Shown here piece by piece: positions 1 to 6,276 of a stretch of 7,081 nucleotides of DNA. The position numbers and the translations under genes were made by a program. The stretch is from Chromatiales bacterium. Lineage in GTDB: Bacteria; Pseudomonadota; Gammaproteobacteria; Thiohalomonadales; Thiohalomonadaceae. The notes beneath the pieces were generated by a model, which was not told where the DNA came from, searched no databases, and worked only from the letters and a program-made list of their open reading frames with translations. The stretch's first letter is position 1. Each line of letters begins with the position of its first letter. Location of the stretch: assembly GCA_029864785.1 (NCBI GenBank), contig JAOTST010000077.1, positions 1 through 7,081 on the forward strand, in the 5' to 3' direction.

Positions 1-660
1 CAGCATACTGCCGAAACGGTTAATCGGCATATTGGTAATTGTCAGCAAATGATTAAAAGTGAGACCAAACTTCGCCTGAAGATGATTTTTGTAATCAATT
101 TCGAGAACGGCCTGTTCAGGGGGGAGTGATGGCCCCTGTGGATTGAAGACCAGATTGAGAACCTTATCGGCATCGCGTCCATAGCCAACACTATTGAGCT
201 GTTTGAGACCTGTGATGCTCTCATCATAGGCTCCCTTGCCACGCTGGGCATCGACATTCTCTTCGAGATAGCAGGGTAGTGAAGCGACAACCTCAACGCC
301 CTGATCGGCAAAGAACTGTGCCAACCATGGAAGCTCCTGCAAGATAGCCAGGTTACAGCGATTGATGACGTGAATATCCATCTCCCTAGCAGCAATGACC
401 AGTGTGCGAAAGTGTGGATTCATCTCTGGTGCACCACCAGTAAGGTCAAGCGTAGTCACCCGACCTGTTCGGAGGAATTGAATCAGTGAGACAATCGTCT
501 CCTCTGCCATAATCTCAGTACGCTTTGGCCCGGCATTAACATGGCAATGTTGGCACTGTAGATTACAGAGATAACCAAGATTGACCTGTAGAGTCTGCAA
601 CGCTCCTCGGTTAATCGAGGGGAAAGCAATCGCTTCTAAATAGGGACGGGTATCGAGCAT
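1..660 (-). CDS. arsS: Arsenosugar biosynthesis radical SAM protein ArsS (3' end outside window)
   Basis: This encodes the first 220 residues of a radical SAM enzyme of the ArsS (radical SAM/Cys-rich domain) family. Family members are implicated in arsenosugar synthesis, transferring the 5'-deoxyadenosyl group of S-adenosylmethionine to dimethylated arsenic made by ArsM. The iron-sulfur motif CxxxCxxC is C32, C36 and C39 within CNLQCQHCHVNAGP. A SAM-contacting TGGAPE stretch follows at 74-79. Family hallmarks INRCNL (about 99-104), ASLPCYLEENVDAQRG, LVFNPQGP and TITNMPINRF are all present in order. The C-terminal Cys-rich half lies beyond position 1, so cysteine versus selenocysteine content there cannot be judged. 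The ATG at 660-658 is preceded almost at once by an in-frame TGA (666-664), which fixes the start. No clear Shine-Dalgarno sequence is visible, so translation may depend on the oxidoreductase gene 56 bp upstream. That same-strand neighbour suggests an operon. Family assignment is firm; the exact product is inferred from the family. Confidence 0.93.
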   Translation of the reverse strand, partial: MLDTRPYLEAIAFPSINRGALQTLQVNLGYLCNLQCQHCHVNAGPKRTEIMAEETIVSLIQFLRTGRVTTLDLTGGAPEMNPHFRTLVIAAREMDIHVINRCNLAILQELPWLAQFFADQGVEVVASLPCYLEENVDAQRGKGAYDESITGLKQLNSVGYGRDADKVLNLVFNPQGPSLPPEQAVLEIDYKNHLQAKFGLTFNHLLTITNMPINRFGSML

Positions 661-716
661 GAATCAATCTATGGTGTGGAATCAGTGACCCATTTTACCC
701 GATTTATCCCAAAGTA

Positions 717-1850
717 TTAACGATACTGTCGCAGATAGAGCCATTCGAAGAAACGCTTTGCCCAGTGCATGATTCTGCATGGTGGCAGCACGATACTACG
801 CGCCGGGGTACGTGAGATGAACATTCCGGTAGAGCCACTGTCGACAATACACATCAACTCCGGTGTAAAGGTCTCAGTGGGCTCTCCGCCATCAAATTCA
901 TGCATCAGGTTGGCTATCGCCGTCTTGGCCTGGATATCAGCCATATGAGCCTGTTTAGGCATCCACTCAGGTCCAGGGAAGCTGCCCGAGTCACCGGCAA
1001 CATAGACCTTATCAAAACCTGCAACACGACAGTTTGTATCGGCCTCAACTAACCCACCGGGCGAACGGGGTAGTTCACTGTTATCGAACCATTGGTTACC
1101 GGTCATACCGGGCATAAAGAGGATCAGATCGGCATCAAATTCTGCCCCCTCGGTGGTCACCTTGCCGTTCTCAAACGACTTCATCTTGTGACCGAGATAG
1201 GTCTTGATGTCGCGCTTAGCCATCGCCTTAACGAGCCCCTTAACCGCCTTGGGTCCAAGACGTTTACCTGGAGCCGGTGCAGGATTGAAGAAGACGAGGT
1301 TAAATTTGTCGCGTCGCTTCTCTTTTCGTAGCTGGGCATCGATGCCGAAGAGGAATTCAAACATTGGGCCACCTCGCATCGCTGATGGCTCTTTGGGATT
1401 GCCTCCAAAGCCGATGGCAATAGTGCCGCCCTCCATCTCCTTGAGACGGTCACGGATCTTAACTGCTGCATCAATCCCTTCACACGGGGTGATCGCATTC
1501 TCGATACCAGGCAACTTTTTGATAAAACGCCCACCCGAGGCGATGATGAGCGCATCGCTGGTGATCTCGCCCTTATCGGTGATCACGGTACGACCATCAT
1601 CCTTAAGACCCGTAACCTCTGCGGCAAAGAAGTCGAGACGGTGTCTACGCAGGAAGTTACCGAGCGGAATTCTAAGGTCATCAGGCTGACGAATCCCGGA
1701 AGGGATCCAGATCAGGCTGGGAAAATAGATAAACTCCTCTTTATGTCCAATGAGGGTAATTTTGACATTGGAGTCTTTGGCGCGCGCCTCTTTGGCTGCG
1801 GTGAGCGCGGCAAAGCCGACACCGATAATGGCAATATGTCTATTCTGCAT
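717..1850 (-). CDS. FAD-dependent oxidoreductase, sulfide:quinone oxidoreductase-like
   Basis: A 377-residue flavoprotein of the two-dinucleotide-binding-domain family that includes sulfide:quinone oxidoreductase (SQR) and flavocytochrome c sulfide dehydrogenase. The N-terminal FAD-binding turn is GVGFAA at 10-15, with alanine in place of the usual third glycine. The second FAD contact is VYVAGDSGSF (282-291, AGD at 285-287). The C-terminus (about 359-377, HWAKRFFEWLYLRQYR) is basic, aromatic and amphipathic, like the membrane-surface helices of SQRs. C123 and C334 (in MCIVDSG) fall roughly where two of the three SQR redox cysteines lie. The region of the middle cysteine reads PSAMRGGPMFEF and contains none, so classic sulfide oxidation is doubtful. 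GGAG sits 7 nt before the ATG, supporting the start. The gene has its own promoter and palindromic operator-like site and is followed by arsS. It could be an SQR relative acting on another thiol, persulfide or arsenic-linked substrate. The superfamily is secure, the substrate is not. Confidence 0.88.
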   Translation of the reverse strand: MQNRHIAIIGVGFAALTAAKEARAKDSNVKITLIGHKEEFIYFPSLIWIPSGIRQPDDLRIPLGNFLRRHRLDFFAAEVTGLKDDGRTVITDKGEITSDALIIASGGRFIKKLPGIENAITPCEGIDAAVKIRDRLKEMEGGTIAIGFGGNPKEPSAMRGGPMFEFLFGIDAQLRKEKRRDKFNLVFFNPAPAPGKRLGPKAVKGLVKAMAKRDIKTYLGHKMKSFENGKVTTEGAEFDADLILFMPGMTGNQWFDNSELPRSPGGLVEADTNCRVAGFDKVYVAGDSGSFPGPEWMPKQAHMADIQAKTAIANLMHEFDGGEPTETFTPELMCIVDSGSTGMFISRTPARSIVLPPCRIMHWAKRFFEWLYLRQYR

Positions 1851-1862
1851 GATTCTGCTCCA

Positions 1863-1882
1863 ATATTAGATTTTTCTAATAT
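1863..1882. promoter_or_regulatory. Perfect 8+4+8 palindrome, probable operator
   Basis: Two perfect 8-bp arms, ATATTAGA at 1863-1870 and TCTAATAT at 1875-1882, flank a 4-bp T-tract (plus-strand reading). The palindrome covers most of the -10 box and the predicted transcription start of the oxidoreductase gene, which is where a repressor dimer would block RNA polymerase. Known practice: ArsR-family repressors, including the sulfide/persulfide sensors BigR and SqrR, bind AT-rich palindromes in such positions. Assigning any particular regulator here is inference, since no regulator gene lies in the window. Confidence 0.6.
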
Positions 1883-1906
1883 ATGGTTATTGGGTTATAA
1901 ATTCAA
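1878..1906 (-). promoter_or_regulatory. Sigma-70-type promoter for the oxidoreductase-arsS unit
   Basis: Read on the minus strand, a -35 box TTGAAT (1906-1901) and a -10 box TATATT (1883-1878) are separated by exactly 17 bp. Upstream, 1907-1930 is A/T at 23 of 24 positions and resembles an UP element. The expected transcription start is near 1871, leaving a leader of about 20 nt that contains the GGAG ribosome-binding site of the oxidoreductase gene. The site lies in the longest intergenic gap of the window, so it probably separates two transcription units. This is a prediction from sequence only. Confidence 0.62.
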
Positions 1907-1930
1907 CTTTTATTTTATAAAAATAATTAA

Positions 1931-2335
1931 TCAATCGACACTATGACATAGCGGGCTATTGTCACGTCGCTCCACCCCTTCGGCGATGGTTTGACAGAGA
2001 TCGCGCAGCTCCTCCATGGTCACCGCCGTTAGCAGATTGCTCACCAGTTCGGGATCCAGGCGGATGGTACAAGGTGAACCATCGGCAAGTTCCACCTGCA
2101 CGCCCGCCGCACTAATCTCCATCGCATCCTCCCCCTGTTCGAGTAGCTCACCACTCTGTTGCAAGAGTCGATCGTAGAGATGATCAATAGCATCTGAATC
2201 TTCATCGCTGATCTCCTCAGAGACACCAATCAACAGTCCATCTTCACCAAGAAGTTGATGTTCAAGCGTGCGTAGTTTGAGATCTGCAACAAAGCGTTCA
2301 CTGATCCCTTTATCAAAAAAGACGTATTCATACAT
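1931..2335 (-). CDS. Uncharacterised small acidic protein
   Basis: A 134-residue protein that I do not recognise. It is strongly acidic, with many more Asp and Glu than Lys and Arg, notably the run SEEISDEDSD around residues 39-48. It has no signal peptide or hydrophobic segment long enough to span a membrane, so it is probably cytoplasmic. It opens with an aromatic stretch (MYEYVFFDKG); the middle (HLYDRLLQQSGELLEQ) looks helical, followed by a strand-like piece (GVQVELADG) and a helical C-terminal part (PELVSNLLTAVTMEELRDLCQTIAEGVE). Three cysteines are scattered without a metal-binding pattern. The ATG is 12 bp after the acpS stop, and no clear Shine-Dalgarno is visible, so translation may be coupled to acpS. 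Codon use and GC appear like the neighbours. The reading frame is probably real because it is open, co-directional and fills the operon snugly; function is unknown. Confidence 0.78.
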   Translation of the reverse strand: MYEYVFFDKGISERFVADLKLRTLEHQLLGEDGLLIGVSEEISDEDSDAIDHLYDRLLQQSGELLEQGEDAMEISAAGVQVELADGSPCTIRLDPELVSNLLTAVTMEELRDLCQTIAEGVERRDNSPLCHSVD

Positions 2336-2347
2336 GGTTTAAAAGTT

Positions 2348-2731
2348 CTATATCGCTTGGGTAAGGGTGACAAACGCAAGGGCGTACTCACGTTCATCGC
2401 TGAGAGAGAGGTGTGACTGTTTAATATTGAACTGCTCGACTAACTCAGCACCGACCCCGCTATAGTGAAGCGTAGGACGCCCCAGATCATCGTGCCCCAC
2501 ACTAATATCTTTAAGAGAGAGGCCATTGCGAAACCCTGTTCCAAGCGCCTTGGCCGTCGCCTCTTTGGCGGCAAAGCGTTTGGCGATAAACTCAGCAGGT
2601 TTTGTACTCTGCTGAAATTCAATCAATTCAGAGTCGGCAAGAATTCGTCTGGCAAACTTCATCCCATGGCGCATCAACAGCTCTTCCATGCGTGGAATGT
2701 GAGTCAGATCAGTACCGATACCATAGATCAT
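2348..2731 (-). CDS. acpS: Holo-[acyl-carrier-protein] synthase
   Basis: A 127-residue cytoplasmic enzyme that transfers the 4'-phosphopantetheine arm from coenzyme A to a serine of apo-ACP, activating ACP for fatty acid synthesis. Length matches the E. coli enzyme (about 126). The N-terminal motif GIGTDLTHIPR places the magnesium ligand at D8, and the second motif AKRFAAKEATAKALGTG (50-66) supplies E57, both family-invariant. The RNGLSLKDISV stretch and the LSDEREYA motif near the C-terminus also fit. H11 stands where E. coli has glutamate; this is not a known catalytic position. The ATG lies 7 bp after the pdxJ stop, the usual pdxJ-acpS linkage in gammaproteobacteria. No strong ribosome-binding site is visible, so coupling to pdxJ is likely. 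Identification is secure. Confidence 0.97.
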   Translation of the reverse strand: MIYGIGTDLTHIPRMEELLMRHGMKFARRILADSELIEFQQSTKPAEFIAKRFAAKEATAKALGTGFRNGLSLKDISVGHDDLGRPTLHYSGVGAELVEQFNIKQSHLSLSDEREYALAFVTLTQAI

Positions 2732-2738
2732 GGTGTGA

Positions 2739-3494
2739 CTAACCTCGTGCCGCAGCCATAATCTGCTTCATCTCACGTACCGCCGGCTGTAGACCGGTGA
2801 ACAGAGCACGGCCGATAATCGCATGGCCAATATTGAGCTCAACAATCTGAGGAATAGCCGCAATCTCGGTGGTGTTGTGGTAATGAAGACCATGGCCTGC
2901 ATTGACCTGTAGCCCCAAATCATGGCCTAAATTCACACCTTCGATAATGCGATTAAACTCCTTATCACGCTCTACACTGCTCTCGGCATCGGCATAGTGA
3001 CCGGTATGAATCTCGATAACCGGCGCACCACATGCCACCGCCGCCTCAATCTGTTCCAGATCGGCATCGATAAAGAGCGATACCTGCACTCCAGCATCGG
3101 CAAGACGACTGCACGCCTCTGTCATTCGACCCAGTTGTCCGGCGACATCGAGTCCACCCTCGGTAGTGAGTTCCTCACGCTTTTCGGGAACCAGGCAGCA
3201 GTCAGATGGTTTGTACTTTTCGGCAATCGCCAACATCTCATCAGTGACCGCCATCTCCAGATTCATGCGGGTCTGCAAAATGTCTGAGAGCATTGCCACA
3301 TCGCGCTCCTGAATATGTCGACGATCCTCTCTAAGGTGGAGGGTGATTCCATCGGCCCCCGCCTGTTCCGCCTCGATAGCTGCCTGGATCGGATCGGGGT
3401 AACGAGTACCTCGCGCCTGACGTAGGGTTGCGACGTGGTCGATGTTGACCCCTAGTAAAATTGACGACTGTGATGTGGAATCTAACTTACTCAT
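2739..3494 (-). CDS. pdxJ: Pyridoxine 5'-phosphate synthase
   Basis: A 251-residue TIM-barrel enzyme of the DXP-dependent vitamin B6 pathway. It condenses 3-amino-2-oxopropyl phosphate (made by PdxA) with 1-deoxy-D-xylulose 5-phosphate to give pyridoxine 5'-phosphate. Diagnostic motifs are [16 protein letters not shown] (15-30, H20), the HLREDRRHI segment (53-61, H53 and R55), NLEMA (78-82, E80), the CCLVPEKR stretch, [27 protein letters not shown] and [11 protein letters not shown]. Similarity to E. coli PdxJ is high throughout, with an extra eight or so residues at the N-terminus ([11 protein letters not shown]). An AAAGAGA ribosome-binding site a few bases before the ATG supports this longer start. 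The gene follows recO by 20 bp and precedes acpS by 7 bp, the standard arrangement. No catalytic residue is missing. Confidence 0.98.
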   Translation of the reverse strand: MSKLDSTSQSSILLGVNIDHVATLRQARGTRYPDPIQAAIEAEQAGADGITLHLREDRRHIQERDVAMLSDILQTRMNLEMAVTDEMLAIAEKYKPSDCCLVPEKREELTTEGGLDVAGQLGRMTEACSRLADAGVQVSLFIDADLEQIEAAVACGAPVIEIHTGHYADAESSVERDKEFNRIIEGVNLGHDLGLQVNAGHGLHYHNTTEIAAIPQIVELNIGHAIIGRALFTGLQPAVREMKQIMAAARG

Positions 3495-3514
3495 TTTGTC
3501 TCTTTAATCTATGG

Positions 3515-4252
3515 TTAACGGACTGGCTGAAAAAGGGTTCGGCTCATCAAAGGCTTATCGCCTAGATGAGGCTGTAACATCACGCGCATCAGTTTCTTAG
3601 CCTCACGTAGCCCCTCTTTTTCAGGCTGCTCACCAGAGGCTATTGCCATCAGGGTCTTCCCCTTAAGGGTCATCACCCCATCCATCTCTTGCTGATCTTC
3701 CAGCCTTACAGGACCATGAGGATAATAACAGTAGATGGCATCAGGCTCGATCACTTCTCCACTCTCAATGTCGTGACTCAGATTGAGGCCGTACCCCAGC
3801 TCCTGCAAAAGGTCACGTTCAAACTCCCTGAGGATCCACTCAATCTCGCTACCTTCACTCAACTGGCTCAGCGCCTGATGGTAGTGACTAAAGAGCAACG
3901 GATGGGGATCGTGACGAGGGAGAAGACGTAACAGCAACTCATTAAGATAGAGCGCAGAGTTCAGGCTACTACCTTTAAGCGGTTCGACTACTCCAGCAGA
4001 TTCAGCTGTGGTCAGGGTTTTGAGTTCGCCGCGTCCGCGCCAGGAGAAGAGAAGGCGTTGAAAGGGTTGCAGCAACCCAGCTAAACGCGATTTTTCCTTG
4101 CGTACTCCGTTGGCAACGAGACCGACACGTCCCCAGTCATGGGTAAAGATCTCAACCATAACACTGCGCTCTTTGAATGGTCTCTGATGCAGTAGATAGC
4201 CCGCCTGATGATCAACTTTTGTATCACCATCATGTCGATAACTTAAGTTCAT
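3515..4252 (-). CDS. recO: DNA repair protein RecO
   Basis: A 245-residue recombination mediator. RecO works with RecR to displace single-strand-binding protein and load RecA on gapped DNA (RecFOR pathway), and it anneals complementary strands. The N-terminal OB-fold (about 13-90) carries the family pattern VDHQAGYLLHQRPFKERS followed by FTHDWGRVGLVANGVRK (36-52). The rest is the helical RecO domain, ending in LGDKPLMSRTLF (230-241), a typical C-terminal signature. The four-cysteine zinc site of many Gram-positive RecO proteins is absent, as is usual in gammaproteobacteria. The first dozen residues precede the conserved VDHQ, but no other ATG or GTG lies close to that motif, so this start is kept. 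The Shine-Dalgarno is weak. The gene lies 74 bp after era, across a spacer containing an inverted repeat. Confidence 0.96.
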   Translation of the reverse strand: MNLSYRHDGDTKVDHQAGYLLHQRPFKERSVMVEIFTHDWGRVGLVANGVRKEKSRLAGLLQPFQRLLFSWRGRGELKTLTTAESAGVVEPLKGSSLNSALYLNELLLRLLPRHDPHPLLFSHYHQALSQLSEGSEIEWILREFERDLLQELGYGLNLSHDIESGEVIEPDAIYCYYPHGPVRLEDQQEMDGVMTLKGKTLMAIASGEQPEKEGLREAKKLMRVMLQPHLGDKPLMSRTLFQPVR

Positions 4253-4331
4253 TGTAACGACTCAGCGTGTTTAGATGTTGTCTTAGAGCAAGGCGTTATG
4301 GGGCAAAAGACGAATGTACTGTCTCGTTACA
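4253..4331. repeat. Imperfect inverted repeat spanning the era-recO spacer
   Basis: The plus-strand arms TGTAACGACTCAG (4253-4265) and CTGTCTCGTTACA (4319-4331) are reverse complements at 11 of 13 positions, including eight contiguous pairs at the outer ends. A smaller nested pair, GTCTT (4280-4284) with AAGAC (4307-4311), could extend the stem. One arm includes the era stop codon and the other abuts the recO start codon, so the fold would bring the two together in the mRNA. It has no U-tract and is not an intrinsic terminator. It may be a processing or coupling structure, a small repeat element, or chance. Confidence 0.35.
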
Positions 4332-5235
4332 GTTCATCCTTGTACCCAAGGCTATTGAGGATCCGCTCACTATCGGACCACCCCTCCTTAATCTTGACCC
4401 AGAGCTGAAGATAGACCTTGCGGTCAAAGAGCTTTTGCATATCGAGACGTGCATCACGTCCCACATCCTTTAGACGACTACCGCCCTTGCCGATGACAAT
4501 CCGCTTCTGGCTCTCACGCTCAACCCAGATGAGGGCGCTAATACGCAACATGCCATCTTCATCCTTAAACTCCTCGATCTCTACCGCAATCGCATAGGGG
4601 AGCTCTTTACCGAGCATCCTCATCAACTTTTCACGCACGATCTCCGAGGCGAGAAAACGCTCGCTGCGATCGGTAATATAATCCTCTGGATAGATCATCT
4701 CCGACTCGGGTAGCTGTTTTACAATGAGCTCCTCAAGTTGATCGAGATTGACACTCTTGAGTGCCGAGAGAGGAATCACATCGTGGAATTTCATGCGTGC
4801 CGAGTGCTCCTGCAACAGCGGCAACAGATCTGCCTTCTCCTTAAGAAGGTCGATCTTATTGATCACTAGCACCACCGGCACCGATTCATTCTGTAGACGC
4901 TTAAGGACATTCTCATCCTCTTCAGTCCACTCACGGGCATCGATCAAAAACAGCACTATTTCACCTGCATCTATACTGCTGGTCGCGGCGCGATTCATGT
5001 AACGATTCATCGCCTTATCCGCTTTAAGGTGAATACCGGGGGTATCAACAAAGATCACCTGATAATGATCAGTGGTCTTGATCCCTAGAATGGAGTGGCG
5101 TGTGGTCTGTGGCTTGCGTGAGGTGATACTCAATTTCTGCCCCAAAACATGATTCATCAAGGTCGACTTACCCACATTAGGACGCCCGACTATCGCAATG
5201 AATCCACTACGAAATGGTTGCACTAATTCACTCAT
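4327..5235 (-). CDS. era: GTPase Era
   Basis: A 302-residue GTP-binding protein that attaches to the 3' end of 16S rRNA and assists 30S ribosomal subunit maturation. It is usually found in the cytoplasm and at the inner membrane face. The GTPase domain shows G1 GRPNVGKS (17-24), the KPQTTRH switch I region (41-47), G3 DTPG (64-67), G4 NKID (126-129) and G5 SALK (157-160). The C-terminal KH RNA-binding domain contains IVIGKGGSRLKDVGRDAR with the GKGG loop at 249-252. Length matches E. coli Era (301). The ATG overlaps the end of rnc by 8 bp, the standard rnc-era pairing that links rRNA processing to ribosome assembly. All nucleotide-binding residues are present. Confidence 0.98.
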   Translation of the reverse strand: MSELVQPFRSGFIAIVGRPNVGKSTLMNHVLGQKLSITSRKPQTTRHSILGIKTTDHYQVIFVDTPGIHLKADKAMNRYMNRAATSSIDAGEIVLFLIDAREWTEEDENVLKRLQNESVPVVLVINKIDLLKEKADLLPLLQEHSARMKFHDVIPLSALKSVNLDQLEELIVKQLPESEMIYPEDYITDRSERFLASEIVREKLMRMLGKELPYAIAVEIEEFKDEDGMLRISALIWVERESQKRIVIGKGGSRLKDVGRDARLDMQKLFDRKVYLQLWVKIKEGWSDSERILNSLGYKDEL

Positions 5236-5902
5236 TTAATTTTCCCAGGGTATTCTCGGCAGCGGCCTGTTCAGCCTTACGACGGCTTCCCCCTTTTGCA
5301 GAAACAGGTTCACCCAATCCTTCAACGCGACAACTTACAGTAAAAGTCTGCTGGTGGGACTTTCCCTCAATATTGATCACCTCATACTCAGGCACCGGTA
5401 GACGACGACTCTGCAAAAATTCCTGCAATCGTGTTTTTGGATCTTTAACGGCGAGATCCAGATCAATATTTGCCAACTGTGATTCAAATAGAGTGAGGAT
5501 TAACGCGCGTACCTGCACTTCGCTGGAATCGAGATAGACGGCACCAATCAACGCTTCAAAGGCATCTGCTAGAATCGAATCGCGACGAAATCCACCACTT
5601 TTAAGCTCACCTGCACCCAATTTGAGGTACTTTCCCAGATCAAGTGTGCGCGCCATACCCGCAAGATTATCCCCCTTAACCAGAGCCGCACGCAGACGAC
5701 TCAACTGCCCTTCGTCAATATCTGGAAATTTATGATAGAGCACATCAGAGATCACATAGGAGAGGATGGCATCTCCCAAAAACTCAAGCCGCTCGTTATT
5801 ACTCTTACCAACGCTACGGTGAGTCAATGCCTGCTGTAGATATGAAATATCAGAAAATTGATAATCGATCTGCTTGCAGAGCAGTGCGAGAGCCTGAATC
5901 AA
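5228..5902 (-). CDS. rnc: Ribonuclease III (TTG start)
   Basis: A 224-residue double-strand-specific endoribonuclease that processes rRNA precursors and structured mRNAs. The catalytic domain has the signature NERLEFLGD (36-44), with E37, E40 and D44, and the second metal-binding cluster D113 and E116 in ILADAFEALIG; these correspond to E38, E41, D45, D114 and E117 of E. coli. The double-stranded-RNA-binding domain runs from about K153 (KDPKTRLQEFLQ) to the C-terminus (GGSRRKAEQAAAENTLGKL). The start is TTG at 5902-5900: it gives the expected length, the first internal ATG (M83) lies far inside the catalytic domain, and the TTG overlaps the TGA stop of the preceding gene. GGAG lies about 11 nt upstream. 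Low-efficiency initiation and coupling to the upstream gene are inferred; RNase III levels are tightly limited in E. coli. Confidence 0.97.
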   Translation of the reverse strand: MIQALALLCKQIDYQFSDISYLQQALTHRSVGKSNNERLEFLGDAILSYVISDVLYHKFPDIDEGQLSRLRAALVKGDNLAGMARTLDLGKYLKLGAGELKSGGFRRDSILADAFEALIGAVYLDSSEVQVRALILTLFESQLANIDLDLAVKDPKTRLQEFLQSRRLPVPEYEVINIEGKSHQQTFTVSCRVEGLGEPVSAKGGSRRKAEQAAAENTLGKLNE

Positions 5903-6276
5903 TTTTTAGGAATCTCCGCCTGTTCCGAAAAGGAGAGTAGCATCTCAGCATTGTAGGCTAGAGGGAGCTTAATTTGATAGGTAATATCGACCTCAAAAAA
6001 GTCACGCCCGCGAACTACGCTAACGGCGTCGACACCAATATCAGTTACTGCATTAACACGTAACTGTTTCATAATACGATTGCGTACTTCTGATGGACTA
6101 TTGAATTCAACTGTCCTATTCGTTTCCAAATTTGCAAGCATCGACTTCACCGCGTTGTTGTCCAGATAGACCGGAATCAACTTACCCGCGAAGATGATTA
6201 ATATGGCCAACAATGCCAGATTGCCTACAACTGAGAGAGCAATCGCCCCCCGCTGATTGTGCATACTCTTAATCAT
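5899..6276 (-). CDS. DUF4845 family single-pass membrane protein
   Basis: A small protein of the DUF4845 family, typically encoded between lepB and rnc in proteobacteria; its function is not established. With the start chosen here it has 125 residues: a short basic N-terminus (MIKSMHNQRG), one hydrophobic segment at about 11-31 (AIALSVVGNLALLAILIIFAG), the family-typical KLIPVYLDNNAVKSML, then a soluble domain of about 80 residues probably in the periplasm. The ATG at 6276 forms an ATGA overlap with the lepB stop and has an AGGGGA-type ribosome-binding site upstream. A longer reading from a TTG at 6303 would add nine residues but overlap lepB by 31 bp and is less likely; the internal ATG at 6264 is also possible. 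The QRG-plus-hydrophobic N-terminus loosely resembles pilin-like proteins, but no prepilin peptidase site is evident. Confidence 0.9.
   Translation of the reverse strand: MIKSMHNQRGAIALSVVGNLALLAILIIFAGKLIPVYLDNNAVKSMLANLETNRTVEFNSPSEVRNRIMKQLRVNAVTDIGVDAVSVVRGRDFFEVDITYQIKLPLAYNAEMLLSFSEQAEIPKN

Noticed and set aside
42..395. Minus-strand reading frame of about 117 codons within arsS
   Set aside because: It overlaps arsS in another frame. The arsS frame carries clear family motifs throughout and runs open from 660 to the window edge, so this is a shadow.
661..716. Spaced GGG runs (GGGATAAATCGGGTAAAATGGG on the minus strand) before arsS
   Set aside because: Only three short G-runs are present, too few for a convincing quadruplex, and no hairpin or regulatory motif could be made out.
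1204..1689. Plus-strand reading frame of about 161 codons opposite the oxidoreductase gene
   Set aside because: It is fully antisense to a well-supported flavoprotein gene and its translation shows low complexity and no recognisable domain.
1907..1930. Possible terminator after the uncharacterised gene (includes the palindrome TTTTATAAAA at 1913-1922)
   Set aside because: It is almost pure A/T with no GC-rich stem. It is better read as an UP-like element of the downstream promoter.
4267..4473. Plus-strand frame starting in the era-recO spacer
   Set aside because: Most of it is antisense to the conserved KH domain of era; no ribosome-binding site or recognisable protein is seen.
5350..5357. 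GCTGGTGG, identical to the E. coli Chi octamer, within rnc
   Set aside because: A single octamer in 7 kb is easily chance, and whether this organism's RecBCD uses the same Chi is unknown.
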